Shown: piece by piece, positions 24,690-37,199 of the stretch
Layout of the letters: each line of letters starts with the position of its first letter
Numbering within the stretch: the stretch's first letter is position 1
Source: Cryptomeria japonica
Lineage: Eukaryota > Streptophyta > Pinopsida > Cupressales > Cupressaceae
NCBI RefSeq assembly: GCF_030272615.1
Contig: NC_081405.1
Span: 311,689,235 to 311,753,234 of the forward strand
Reading direction: 5' to 3'
DNA length: 64,000 nt
Translations under genes and position numbers: made by a program
Notes under the pieces: model-generated
The model's input: only the letters and a program-made list of their open reading frames with translations
Told to the model about the DNA's origin: nothing
Database searches by the model: none

Positions 24690-25620
24690 GACAGGACGGA
24701 ATTCAGGGTTCAAGTGGATTGTTGACCCCACTGCCAGTAAAATAAGGATGAGGTTGCAGAGCTAATTCACAGTTCCATGCGGGGTCCACTGCTAAAGCAT
24801 TCACAGAGTTCGAATCAAGGCCAAATATTTCTTGGCTGCTGTAATTTCTGAATACACAGTGCACATTTTTGTGGCAACTTGAAAATGATGTTATACCAAA
24901 ACTGAAGGGCCCACAGTTGACGTATTGAAACTGTTTATGATATTATATATTCAAATTATATGTAAGGAGGTCCACAGAAATCAACGTGAATCTCACCAAA
25001 AATGAGTGGATGGAGATTAATTCATAACTAAAAATACTTGAGTTTGAAACACTCGAAAAATACCAACTACCTACTCAATATCGAGTCTCAGCTGTCAAAA
25101 GATTTGAAGGAATAAAAGTGGGAGGGTCCATTGACTGGAAAAAATGGATGATGGTTGTTGTAAGTTAGATTCCTTTACTTTGTCACTAAATATTGATTTT
25201 TCTAAAATGAGATGGTAAAACGAATATAATCTATGTTTTGATTAAATTGATGTTTGTAATTTATTTTGGAAGGTATATTTTGTAAAATTGACAATACAGA
25301 TAAACCACGCACTTAAGTAACATATTTTTATTTGGAATTAATGTTGAAATTAATTTTTTTCTTTTTTTAATTAATGATGAAATTGCTGGGTCCGTTGAAA
25401 AGTGCAAGAGATGATGATAAAAATTCTTTTGATGTTTGTGACTGTAACCATGATACGTTTATTCCAGAAGCATCGTATGCTTCATTCCATTCCAACACTC
25501 CAAGTTCAATGTTGGACAGATTTGCGTCATTGATAATGCTTTACTGTAAAGGCTGGGCTCTATTGTCAAATCCATCCCACTGTCATAATAATTTAAGGAT
25601 CCTCCAGAATTCGCTTTTTT
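24690..25620. repeat. Copy of GDSL-gene upstream sequence without a gene
   Basis: It starts GGACGGAATTCA and contains AATAAGGATGAG, AATTCACAGTTCCATGCG, ATTTCTTG, TGAATACACAGTGCA, CCACAGTTGACGTAT and later CCACTGTCATAATAA. The same blocks in the same order occur at 31250-31750, and the first part also at 30790-30960 just upstream of the GDSL gene. The DNA to the left, where exon 1 of a minus-strand gene would be, has no GDSL exon and meets the truncated LTR at 24369. It is read as the upstream region of a lost paralogue. Confidence 0.65.
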
Positions 25621-25639
25621 AATTATTCGTTTGAGGATT

Positions 25640-27830
25640 AATGCTATTTATTAACCATTTTTTTATCATTATTAACTCATACTTTTGTAATTATTCGTAC
25701 CATTTCTTTTATCATTATTAACTCATCTATTATGAGTAAATTTTTTTATACATGGTACGAAAGCTAATCTAGACAATTATTTGTCTCTTTCCTCTAGACA
25801 TTATGTAGGGAAAAGTATTTGACTTTTCTCTTAGGTTAGATAAAGTAGGTGGTGTTTGAATGTTTGTCAGCAATGTAATTTATGCTTGAATTTTTGGACA
25901 ATTTAAACATATTAATAGTTTGATATGATTTATTCTTTATTAACTAGGAGGTAAGAGAATATAAGAGAAATATTTGTCTTTAAGTGTCTAATTAAAAGTT
26001 TATATTTTTGGTCATAAGAATAGATAGATCAAGTGGTGTTGAGTGTTTGTTAGCATGTAATTTAGGTTTGAAGATGTTAAAATTTTATGGAAGCATTGAC
26101 ATGGTAGATATTAATTATCTAGGTCAGTGTTTTGACAATCTACAATAGACAAGATCTAGTGAAACATGCATTAAGAGCATACCTTTGATACCTAATCTTC
26201 AAAGTGAAAATTAATAAGAAAAAAATTAAATTCCTAAATAATTGAAAAAATTATTTTAATCATAATCAATCCCTGACTATAGTTTCAGACATACACTATT
26301 AAAATGTCCAAAATTTACTAACAACCTCCTTGTTCACTAAATTATTGGCTTTAATAGCATAGATCCAAAAGTTATCGTTGATCCATCTCTCAACAATTTT
26401 GTCTCTAATCAATTAATAAGTTAGTAATTAGAGAGAATTATACCAAAAAATGTCATCAATTAATCACAAAAGAGATGTATAGAACACATGTGACTTGGGG
26501 AAGTTTCAAAATATAGAAGCCATTATACTAATCTTAGTCTTCTTTTTCATTTATGATTTTGGTTTCTAAAAATATAATTCATTATATACATTTGGCACAA
26601 ACTAATTTAAATTTTATGTAGTTTTTCTTTATGGAAACTATATATTTGTTTTATTATGTAGATAGTATTATTGTTGATTCAATTTGGTTCTATTAAATTT
26701 AATATTTTTTTATCATAGAAAATATGAAATCCATATTCATGACTAAGGTATTATGCACTATTTTTATCATATAATATTGTTTATTTAATAATATGTATAT
26801 ACAAATATCTTTTGGGTAAATAGATTTTTTTTTAATGTTAAGTGAATTTTTCTTTATCAAATTTATCCCTAGATAAAGCATTTGAGATATATTCATTATT
26901 TCATTAATGATATTTGTTTTTATGTGTTCTCTTTAATTATGATTTAGCTTTATTTGAAATGTTGTTCTTTTGACACTTTAAAAAAAAATATTTTATTCAA
27001 CTTGATGCTAACACTAATTTTTGTACTACTAGTATATGTTTTTAAAAATAGATAGAAATAAGTATCAATTAAAATAACAAATAAAAAATAGTTAATATAA
27101 ATGAGTACTAAAAAATAAGTATGAGAAGAACAAAAAAAATATGATAACTTAAGAAAAAAGATATAGATTCAATCAAATTACATGTTAATGGAAAAAATAA
27201 GTTAAATATAATGTACCTATATAATGCCCGATACATTTCTCAAGCTTCTATACAAAAAATACTAATGTAATGGAATATAAGTAGAAATGATTATAATAAA
27301 AAAATACTACTTCTAGCATTTAAGTGTATTGATTTAATTTTTAAATATAAAACTCAAATTTAAACATAAAAATCCACCAAAAAATGCTTCTATCATAAAT
27401 TTTGTAAAAAACTCAATTTTATTTAATTTATTTATTGTCTCTCAAAAATTAAAATTTTGGTTTATAAGGATATGTTTCTATAATAAATCTTAAAAAAACT
27501 ACTTCATGATTTTGTTTTATATTTTCTACAAATTATTTATTAAATCTCTCTCTAAAAAATCAAGTTTGGATGTAAAGATATATTTCTATTGTAATTCTAA
27601 AAAAACTCAATTTTTTCCATTTTGTTTTATTTTATTTCTACAAATTATCTATTTATTATCTTTTTAAAAAATCAATTTTAGTTATAAGGATATGTTTTTA
27701 TTATAAATCTTTAAAAAATTCAACATTAATTTATTTTCTTAAAAATGCGTTCTCTTCAATTTGTTTGCAAAAGCCAAACTTTCTAATTTTAAAACAAAAT
27801 AAAACAGGGAACGAGGAAACATAATATTTT
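25640..27830. other. AT-rich intergenic DNA, no gene seen
   Basis: Long A/T runs and short direct repeats (for example GGTTATAAGGATATGTTT-like sequence at 27460, 27560 and 27680). Nothing coding was recognised. Confidence 0.6.
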
Positions 27831-27835
27831 CATAG

Positions 27836-30687
27836 TCAATGACCAGAGCTGTTCTTACCCAAGACTAGGGTAGAAAGATTAAATGGGTATATGTAAGAAG
27901 AATTCCCGGACCAAATCTGGCGTGAAAACATGGAATAAACTTTTTCAGTGGGATGAGTTCCATCCCAGTACAAATGTGCGTTTATATCGTTGCAAAACAC
28001 AGGCTGTGGCTTCGTCTTTCCACAGCTCACTTGTGCATGAAACATTCCTGATCCACAGCATGCTGTCGTAAAATCCTTAAATCCTGCATCCCAAATTTTA
28101 CATTCACTGCTTACACTGTTTCAGCAACAAAATAGCTAACACTGGGTTAAAAATGTCAAAGCTAAAGGACTTGTTCAGGATTTAGCTTACCATAGGCTTT
28201 AGCCTTTTCGAACATGTCCATAACATAATTGTAAGTATTAAGTTGAATGATGGTTGCCCCATCTAGATTTTGATTGAGTTGAGCCACAAGGTTCTTGAAA
28301 TTATTGTTATATTCAATAACCAGCTGGCTTGGGAGATCCACACATTCACCTTTGTCTTCATTATATCCAGCAAATCTGCTGTAAGGAGTACACCCCACAG
28401 CTGGAATGTCTAATACAAGGAATTTCCTTGCCCCACTATGGTAAAGCCTCTAACTCACATAGCAAAATGATCATTAGCATAAGTTATCCCTGGTTTACTT
28501 GGTATTTGTATAAGATTGCTTTAAAATCAATTGGGTTTTGATCATCATTCTTCTTCTTTCTTCTTCTTTATGAAAATCACTACTATTTGCAAATGAGACG
28601 TAAGCTGAAAATTCTGCAACTTACTCGTACATACTGATCGAATTTCGCTAGCATCAGCTTGACGAACTGCTCAAGAGTAGTGGTGTTTTGGAGAGTAGTG
28701 TTGGCTGTGTAGTAGGCAATATCGTTGCCTTGAATTGCAATGCAATATAAAGACTTTCCTAAGTAGGATTTAGCTTGGGCAGGTCCAAATGAGTTCGTTC
28801 TCGTTAGATTAGAAGAAAACTCTTCGAATAGCTTTACTTGGTTACTCAGACTGATAATGTTCTGCAAGATTGAAGACGATGAACCATTGAATTCTTTTAG
28901 TGATTCATATAATAATAAAAAGGAAATTCGTAGCTTGTTCATTTAACAATCCCAGGGCATGTTTTCAAATGGGCATTTTAAAACAATCAACAATCAGTAT
29001 GGATGTTTTAAAATAATCCATAAATATTAAGAAAATGTAAGTAATATCTATACAAAATTATCTACAATAATTACCCATTAACATTAAGAAAAGATTAGAC
29101 ATATCTATTCAAAAATATATACAATTGACTCTTAAAGTTAATCTTTTGAGTATTATATGAATTGTAAAAAAATTAGGTCAATTGGTAAACTATGTTTTAA
29201 TGATTCATATAATGATAGAAAGAAAATTTATAGTTTATTTAATATTTTTCTTTGAAATGGACTATGTATTATGATATTGGCATATTGCTATCAGAATATT
29301 GTATTGTTTTCAACTTAAACTCATTGACTCATGTTTCATGACAAATTCTAGTGCAGGAAATTACTAGTGCAGGAAATTGCAGAAAGAACAAAAACACATA
29401 ACACTCAAATTTACATAGAAAAACTCGATAAAATTATACCCAAAAAAAACCATGGGCAAAATATCTTTCGTATTGATTCTCAAGAAATTTCAGAACAATC
29501 TGAACACTGTATATCAAAAGACAACTTACTAATTATAGTACACAACTACATGTATAACACATGCCAAAAATACTATTTATAGTAAATCTCCTAACAAAAC
29601 TTGCTATTTATAGTAAGTCTCAGGACGAGCCCCTAGAGGCATACTAGATGACAATCCACGATGACTCAACCACATCTAGATGAGATCAATTTGGACTTCA
29701 TATGTATATATATTGTAGTCACATAATGTTTTTTTCTTGTGCTCTTGTGTGTGTTGCCATCAAACAGATTTTCTAATCCTTTTTGCAGAGCATCATATAT
29801 ATATATATAAAATTTTGATGAGAGACAGGTTCTTTTCAACCACTACTCTTGAAATACAGATCAATAAGTTTACTCGAAAACTACATAATTGAATTCTGAT
29901 AGCAATATAAAAAATATCAATAAACTATGTATATTTTTAAATCAATAATTTTGAACAAAATTAAAACAACCCATAAACAATAAAAAGAAAATTGGAATTT
30001 GAATTCAAAATATATACAATTGATAATACTGCATGAACTTCCAAAAACTCATTTCTATCAATATTTGAATGCTGCATGAACTTCCAAAAACTCATGCCCA
30101 TTTCATAACCTATTTTTAACTTTTGAAGCAAAACTCTTTTTATAGCAGCTAAATAAAGGAACGGAAAGAAGAATAGACCGATTCGGCGCCCGTTGAGTCG
30201 AACAATCCGCTACCTCCTGATGCAAAATTTATCCCTCTTGTAAAATTGGCCTTTGGTTTCAGAAATGGAGGAGGAAAGGGGAGCCCCAAGTAATTAGCTG
30301 CAACCAAAATCAATGCATCATACACCTCCAATATTCTGATCTATAATGAGTAAATCTGGATCACAGTATCCAAAGAGTAAAAAAAAAGCAGAGTATTTGG
30401 GTCTGAAACATCAAATTATACAAACCCACGAAATCAAAAGCGGTGCGGCCATTGGTAAAGCGACCAGTTGGGTGGGGGAAAAAGGAAACGCCATATGGTG
30501 TGAAGTTTGCACGCAGTTTACTCTGGGGAATGTAGTTATTGTTTCCTGCGTCTGCTATTGAGTCTCCGAACACAAAAATGGCCGGCACATATGGCTGTTT
30601 TACAGCAGCTACAGAGCGAATGATCATCCATAGCCCAACCAAAATACTCAGCATTGATTTCTCCATTCTCCCCCTATAATCCATCAT
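27836..30687 (-). CDS. GDSL esterase/lipase (SGNH hydrolase), five exons, intact
   Basis: Exons are 30687-30426, 30297-30179, 28861-28625, 28449-28191 and 28083-27836, all with GT-AG introns (128, 1317, 175 and 107 bp) and matching phases. From the ATG at 30666 the product is 367 residues, normal for plant GDSL lipases; two in-frame ATGs upstream (30687, 30684) would add seven at most. A hydrophobic signal peptide (MLSILVGLWMIIRSVAA) suggests secretion. Block I FVFGDSIADAGNNN carries the nucleophile Ser36, block II is GINFASGGSG, block III has Gly-Asn-Asp at 165-167, and block V YWDGTHPTE supplies Asp326 and His329. The full catalytic set is present with no stops. The family hydrolyses ester bonds in lipids, cutin precursors and other acyl esters; the substrate cannot be told. 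Copies of its upstream DNA at 24.7 and 31.3 kb point to past gene duplication. Confidence 0.93.
30030..30095. repeat. Short tandem duplication in GDSL intron 2
   Basis: CTGCATGAACTTCCAAAAAC occurs near 30030 and again near 30072. Confidence 0.7.
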
Positions 30688-30780
30688 ATCGCAGCACGCC
30701 CTCTGAATCTCTAATTCTTCTCCTGTATACTTATCACAAGTAATGAGATGTGGGTAGTGCTCAGAAGCCGAGTCTCGTGA

Positions 30781-30790
30781 ATATATATAC
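30781..30790 (-). promoter_or_regulatory. Candidate TATA box of the GDSL gene
   Basis: The minus strand reads GTATATATAT about 115 bp upstream of the ATG at 30666, a plausible core promoter position. The aligned place in the copy at 24680 reads TTATACATTA. Confidence 0.5.
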
Positions 30791-30960
30791 AGATATCTAT
30801 GAGAGGACGGAATTCACGCTTCATTTGGATTACTAACCTACTGAGAGGGAAACGAGGACGAGATTGTAGAGCGAATTCACAGCATTCACATTTTTTGGAT
30901 TGAGCTTTTCTTTCCGATGAAGACAACTTATTTCTTGGCAAAAGAATGAATGACGGGATG
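30790..30960. repeat. GDSL upstream repeat, gene-proximal copy
   Basis: GGACGGAATTCACG, then ACGAGGACGAGATTG, AGCGAATTCACAG and ATTTCTTGGC line up with 24690-24840. It is shorter than the other copies. Confidence 0.6.
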
Positions 30961-31028
30961 GATTTTAATGATATCATGTGTGAGACCAAAATGTGAGGAT
31001 TATAATCGAAAAAACGATGTCTATCAGA

Positions 31029-31120
31029 TGTAAGCATTGAAATTGGAAAATTAAATATATAAACAAGTTAAAACCACATCAGATCAAGTTGTAAGCATTG
31101 AAATTGGAAAATTAAAACCA
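31029..31120. repeat. Tandem pair of a 28-bp unit
   Basis: TGTAAGCATTGAAATTGGAA plus AATTAAA occurs at about 31029 and again at about 31090. Confidence 0.75.
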
Positions 31121-31249
31121 TAAACATTAAATAAAATTTAATTTCTATTTTAGGAATCTCATTAAATACCTAAAAGTGTCCATCCATTTATTTCTATCAA
31201 CATACAAGCAAGCATACATAATGATACAAACACAAAATGATTTTGCTCC

Positions 31250-31750
31250 AAGTCATTGGTTGTTTGATTCAAATGTGAGTGAAATAAGGATGAGATAATT
31301 CACAATTCCATGCGAGCTAAAGAGTTTGAATCCATTTTTTCTTTCAGATCATCGCCGCGTATTTCTTGACAGGTGTAATCTCCGAATACGCAGTGCAGAT
31401 TTTAGTAGTGGCGACTTAAAAATGACGGTACAGAAAATCTAATAAGAGATTGATCCACAGTTGACGTATCTCTATCTAATAAGAGATTGAAAGTGATTTA
31501 TGTTATATACCTAAATATGAAAGGAGATCGAGAGAAATCCACAATGATACTTACGATATTAATTCATAACTGCAAAACTGGATATAATTTGAAACACCGC
31601 AAAAACACCAACTACTTGATAATGAGTCTTATCACTTAAATATGTGAGAAAGTTTTAAAGAAATAAAAACAGGAGCTATTAATTCTCATGGTGGATTAGA
31701 CAGTCAAGTCGTTGAAATCCACCCCACTGTCATAATAAGTTAAGGATTAC
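31250..31750. repeat. GDSL upstream repeat, distal copy
   Basis: It aligns block by block with 24720-25600: AATAAGGATGAG, AATTCACAATTCCATGCGAG, ATTTCTTG, CGAATACGCAGTGCAGATTT, CCACAGTTGACGTAT, TTAATTCATAACT, GAAACAC, and CCCCACTGTCATAATAA at the end. Confidence 0.65.
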
Positions 31751-31799
31751 GATTTCAAACTATTGTCTGAAGCATTGTCTGCAGTCATACAAAAATAAT

Positions 31800-32398
31800 A
31801 ACTTTATGTTCTATTGTAATTTTTAAAAATTTATAATGCATCTTTAGAGAAACTATTTTATAGATTATTTTAATTTTTCTTTAATATCAATTTAAGAATT
31901 GAAGACTATCTAGAATATTATAAATGATTATAAATAGTTTTTTAAGAATATTTTGAATATTTTTAAATATTAATTTAACAATTTAAGATTTTTGTTTTAG
32001 AATATAAATATGTTGATATTATATTTTTGAAATTATAAATGATTTTTTTCTTTTTAGAATATTTTGAAGATTACCTTAAATATTTTTTTAATATCTATTT
32101 AAAAATTCAAGATTTATGTTTTGTGTTTTATAATGTATCTCCTTAATATTTTTTTAATATCAATTTAAGAATTGAAGATTATCTTGAATATTATAAATGA
32201 TTATAAATGATATTTTTTTCTAGCATATTTTCAAAATTACTTAATATTTTTAATATCAATTTAGAAATTTAAATTCTTTGTATCTTGAATATTGAATTCT
32301 TTATATTATAAATATATATTTTTTTCTTTTTAGAATATTTTGAAGATTATCTTAAATATTTTTTAATATTCATTTAAAAATTTAAGATTTAAGTTTTG
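31800..32398. repeat. AT-rich imperfect tandem array, interrupted by an insertion
   Basis: Units with TTTTTAATATCAATTTAAGA, ATTATCTTGAATATTATAAA and TAGAATATTTTGAAGATTA recur four or more times. Similar sequence resumes after 33950 (GATTTAAGATTTATGTTTTG), so the array was split by the 1.55-kb segment between. Confidence 0.7.
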
Positions 32399-32399
32399 A

Positions 32400-33950
32400 T
32401 TGATTAAAGAAGGAGAGGGCCCAAACCTTTTACATAACATGGAGGAACTCACAAGCAGTGAGACCACCAACACCAAAAAAGAGGAAACCCGTTTTGAAAG
32501 AGAGGCTTTTGAGTGATGCACCGAACCGACAGGAACAAGCGTCCCAAACCCTCAATAATCTTGCATTCTTAGAACATAGGAGTTTAGGAGAGCACTCCAA
32601 ACCATAATCCAAACAAAAAAATTTTCACTAATAATGAAAAAGCTAACAACGGGTTTTGAAAGGCTTCCCACAACCTTTAGTCTAAAGGACCTCCATGAAC
32701 AAAAGTCCCAAAAGTAGCTAGTTTGGAAGGCATCTAGAAACATCCTAATTGTAGATTTTGAAAGGCTTCTTGCAACCTTATTGAAGAGAGAAACACATGA
32801 CCATCTCTACAAAAAAAATAACCAAAAGATAGTTGGGTACAAACAAGTTCAATGGGTTTTGAAAGACATCTCTTAACCTTTTACTAGAAGAAATATTTGC
32901 AGACAAAGCCACTTTGACCACCTCTATTGGTTTGTTGTCTGCAACACCACCAGGAAGAGGCACCCTCTAGAAAATTGAGAGAGCCCCTTTCCAACATCGA
33001 AGAGGGATACCTAAAGGGCATCACCTCAAGAGGATGCATTAGAGGTCAATGGGAAGTGAGGGAAGAAGCATCAGCCCAAGAAGAGAACAACAAACACGAG
33101 AAGAAGTTAGAAATCACCGTAGTAGTAGGTAGGAAGGTAGTAAAGCCTTCATGAGTTAAATGCCCATAGGGTAACAAACCGTCAATACACAACCAAATCA
33201 AACCCACAATGAGAAATAGAGATCCAACTCTATAAGGGAAACCATCATCCAATGATCAATGCATAGTCGTGAAAATCTAAAGGACATCAACCAACCCCCA
33301 ATAGAGTAGACTCCACCTAAAAAAGGAGGCCCAAAAGGGTGAGTTGGTCAAGGCACAAGAAACCCCACCCCAAGTGGAGTGGAATCCACAAATCCATAGC
33401 CAACAAGAGTAGGACAACATGACTCTAGAATAGAAATCTTGAAGAGACCTCAACGCCTCCACTAAGGTAGACTTCTCCAAATCAACCATATCTTCAAAAC
33501 TAGCCAAACCAGACCTATGTACGATTAGAAGGAGAGGGACCCTCATTGGACCTAGAATGGAAACACATGTCCCCATCTGGGTAACCCAAGAAAATAAGGT
33601 ACCCATAAAACTAGGGCTCCAAACAACAAAGTCCTATGAATAATAAAAAAAAGGGTCAAAGGAGTGAAAACTCTCATGAGATGTCGAGAATCTTTAGCTC
33701 TGAAATTGCTATCATGAGAAATAGCCCCACAAGTGGGGACAATGCTATAATAAGGAATGTTGTGCACATGAGAGCATATAAGAAATCTAATGCCAAACAT
33801 TCAATGTACACAGGGGAAGGCACAAAGCACTGAGGAAAAGGCAGTCCCTACCCGATCACCCCCCTCCCCATCTAGATCCCCTTCTTGCTCAGCATTGCCA
33901 TCATCCATTAAAACGCTAACGTCATTGCTCCCACCATTTGCCATGTGTTT
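32400..33950 (-). mobile_element. 1.55-kb insertion of unknown type, possibly LINE-derived
   Basis: Base composition changes abruptly from AT-rich array to mixed sequence. Flanks are near-identical: AATTTAAGATTTAAGTTTTG on the left (about 32380-32398) and GATTTAAGATTTATGTTTTG on the right (about 33952-33971), though the target array itself contains such motifs. On the minus strand the right end begins MANGGSNDVSVLMDDGNAEQ in an open frame of about 50 codons, as a LINE ORF1 start might. The rest has no long frame and includes imperfect copies of TTTTGAAAGGCTTCC..CAACCTT at 32650, 32757 and 32855. No RT was recognised. A deletion derivative or non-autonomous element is possible. Confidence 0.45.
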
Positions 33951-34764
33951 GATTTAAGATTTATGTTTTGTGTGTAAATTTTTGTATTTTATAATGTATC
34001 TCATTTTAGAGAAATCAACATTGATTTATAATATTTGAATATAAGATAATAATGAGTTTTTCTTATTAAAGTTGAACAAGTATGTTTTTTTTTCTTCCAT
34101 TTCATCTATTCCTACGAATTGTTAGGGAGATCAACCTAATGAATGTCTACATTAAACTTATATCCCATTTTGTTTTAAAATATAAATTTACTTTGTTGTT
34201 TGAATTTAGAATGTTGGATCTCATTATGAAAACACCTTAAGAGTTTTGTAATGTTGTGAGGGTGCTGTGATTCATGTTGAAAATGCATGAGTTAAAACTT
34301 TATTAGAAAGGGAAAACACATTTCCATTTGCGATCTTGGTATTAAACGTTAAAACTAGACATTTGACTTCCATGCAAAAATGTAAAATTTATAATTTAAT
34401 TTTTGATTTCACATTTGAAAATGTGAACCTATCGACATTTTGCTGCACGAGTATTATTTATTTTCCATCTTATTCAGTGATTAATTAACTCATGCTATCT
34501 TAAATCATTTTGATTGGTGAACTAGATAAGTATTGAGTAAATATTATTTTTTAATTTTAGGGTAGATAAATTACGTAGTGTTTGATAGTATGTAATTTAG
34601 GTCTTTAATTTTGGAAGATTTTATAAACATGATGATGAGGTAAATATGTTTTTTGAAGTTTCTTATTAACTAATAGGCAAGATAAACAAAGAGGTTCATC
34701 TAATTTTTCAAATTTTAGAGCTCCAATTTTTCTGAGATTTAAAATAAATGATATTATTTGGCTA

Positions 34765-34990
34765 ATGTCAGGCAATAGCGCCATTCATTTGGCTAAAATC
34801 CTGCATTTCATCATCGCACTAAGAATATTGAACCGCGATATCGTTTCATTCGAAGTGTGTTTAAAGAGGGCAAACTATAGGTTGAAAAGATTGACACTAA
34901 GGTGAATCCCGCTAATGTGTTGATGAAGGTAATACCAAGAGAGAAGTTCGAATTCTGTAGAGCTTCTCTCCGTATTGTCAAGATGTGACA
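34765..34990 (+). pseudogene. Ty1/copia RNase H C-terminal fragment
   Basis: NSAIHLAK, then after a one-base slip NPAFHHRTKNIEPRYRFIRS, KEGKL, a stop, VEKIDTKVNPANVLMKVIPR and EKFEFCRASLRIVKM-stop. This is the C-terminal end of copia RNase H (pattern NPxFHxRTKHIxxRYHFIR ... ADxxTK). It has one frameshift and one in-frame stop. RNase H removes element RNA in intact relatives. An LTR follows directly, in the proper order. Confidence 0.8.
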
Positions 34991-35052
34991 GTAGGGGCAA
35001 ATCAGGCAAATCAGGGAAAAGTCTGTAATGTGTTGCAGCAGTCATTGGATTT

Positions 35053-35278
35053 CAAGTGGGAAATTGTTGGATATTTTGAAGCCCAACGGTCATTTTTCTT
35101 TCTTTCTAATTATTTCTTGACCATTCACATTTTGGATAAGGCATATGTTTATTTAATGGATGTAAACTGTTGTTGTATGTAATTGTAAAAATAGAAATTA
35201 ATAAGAATTTTCCCTGACTCTATAAATTCGATGTCTTATTTGTGATTGTTTGTTTTCTGTTTTAATTCTTCTTCTACA
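35053..35278 (+). mobile_element. Copia polypurine tract and 3' LTR
   Basis: CAAGTGGGAAAT (35053-35064) directly precedes TGTTGGATATTTTGAAGCCC, a typical copia PPT-LTR junction. The LTR runs from 35065 to about 35278, ending TTCTACA, and contains TATAAATTC at 35221. The 5' part of the element is not in the window. Confidence 0.72.
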
Positions 35279-35439
35279 CATTTGTTTATTCACACTATTA
35301 TTTACAAGATTATTTATAAGAAAACATATTTAATTCTATTTAAATTTTTCATGCTTCTGTAAAAACAAAATATGATACTTTATCTCTTAAGAAAGGATAA
35401 AGTAATAATAATAAAAATATTATTGAAACAATTTCAAAA

Positions 35440-36270
35440 ATAAATTCGTTGGCAGGTGCAGAAAAAGAAATTGCATCTCTCCTTTTCCCCCTGCTCCCAC
35501 TGCTTTTGATTTCATGGGTTGGTATAATTTGTTCTTAAAAATTATTAATCCTCTTATTCAATCTGTTAAGATACAGTTATCCACAGAGGGTATTATTGCT
35601 AAGTGCTCTGATTGTAATTTTAGGCCCTCTGGTATGATGGAAAAAAAAAGTGTAAAGCTAAAATGTAAAGGTAGCAGCAGAAATGGTCGAATCGGAATGA
35701 AAGAATGTGCAAATTTCCAAATGTGAAAGGTGCGGATTCAATACAAACAGCTCGGAGTGCATGTATCATACAATATTTTGAGAGGATATTTGTGCAATCT
35801 TAGGCAATTTTCTCTAGACTTTGACAAGCCCATTATAGAGTAAGGTAAATTTGGGTAACAATTAAATGTGAAAATGTAAATTGAAAAAATAAATGTACTT
35901 AATTTTGATGAATGAATGTAATTAATGGTTTAATAATTTTTGAATGTTTTTGGATTACTAAGAAAGGATTACAACTAGTTATTTGTTTATAGATTAGAAT
36001 GTTACATTTATATTTTAGGGTTAAGTTTGAGAACGTGAAATGATTTTTTATTGAAGATTTGATTTGGTAATTTATAAAATTTGTTTTATGATTTGTTTCT
36101 AATTATTCTTATTTTTTTTAATATCTAACATTGACGAATATTATAGGAGAAATGTTGTTAGTGGTGCAAGTCAATACATTCCCTTATGTAAATAAATATC
36201 AGATATTATTGAGGAATAATGATGTTGCCCAATCATTGGCAAATGAGTTGTTGTTGTATGGCCCTCAATA
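35440..36270. repeat. Segmental duplication, copy 1
   Basis: It matches about 38560-39140. The strongest part is 35790-36270: TGTGCAATCTTAGGCA, ACTTTGACAAGCC, GGGTAACAATTAAATGTGAA, and GAGGAATAATGATGTTG with (C/G)AATCATTGGCAAA. The copies keep the same order and orientation. Confidence 0.75.
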
Positions 36271-37190
36271 GTTAAATGAATGAATGGAGATTTTTAATGA
36301 TGTCCATGAGACAATGGTGTATATCCAAGCATGGTATTATCACCATTTTCAATTTGTGTGTTAATTAAACCATTATTTGATTGAATGATCCATGCAACTC
36401 AATGAAACTATCAAGCTCTAGCATCCTATCAAATTCAGTCAATTATTCATCATGAACACCATCTAGCATTTTTTGCACCTCCCTTTTTGTAAATAGCTCA
36501 ACTATCCTTTCTCCCTATATGCTAATGTGGTCTATTCTTATTGGCTATGACTCATGTCATGTGGACCGATTCCTTTGTGCTATGATATTCCTTCCAAGAG
36601 CACCATGTGTGATGATGAATGTGATTAAATTTGAAGGTTGGCTCCTCATGAATGTTTTCTCGTGACCATGCCAATTTAACCTACAATACAAAGCTCAACT
36701 TAGTGAACACTTAGAATCTTAACTTCAAATATTATTTTATAATAAAACATATTTATCTCTATTTAAAATTTTCATGCTTTTGTCCAAAAAAAAAAAGAAT
36801 GTTCTATCTCTTCTCTTCAAAGGATTGTGTATTTGAAATGGTTTACCTTAAAGAACAATAAGAATATTAGTGAAACAATTTCGAGGACACTAAATTCAGA
36901 TGAAGATTTCTAAAAAAATTATTTAAAATTTAATTTGATGATGGTAATACTTCCATGAAAGCTTTCCAACATTAAAAATTATAATTTACCATCCTAGGAC
37001 CATTTTATGCTTCTTACGTAATAGCATCTAAATTTGACCTTACTTTCATACCATTACATATATTCTTGTCATGTATAAAATGGGCAATTCTACTATATAG
37101 TACATGACATCCTTACATTTATCTTCTGACATCCTTTCCCAAAGTTGTCATTCCTCTTCATCTAGCCCCAACAAATTGCTTTCTTGTACA
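36271..37190. other. No gene recognised
   Basis: Intergenic sequence between the duplication copy and the LINE fragment; no domain seen. Confidence 0.5.
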
Positions 37191-37199
37191 ATCTTGTTT

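Noticed and set aside
25374-25622. 82-codon plus-strand open frame
   Set aside because: The same DNA is non-coding in its homologous copy at 31.7 kb, so it is repeat sequence open by chance.
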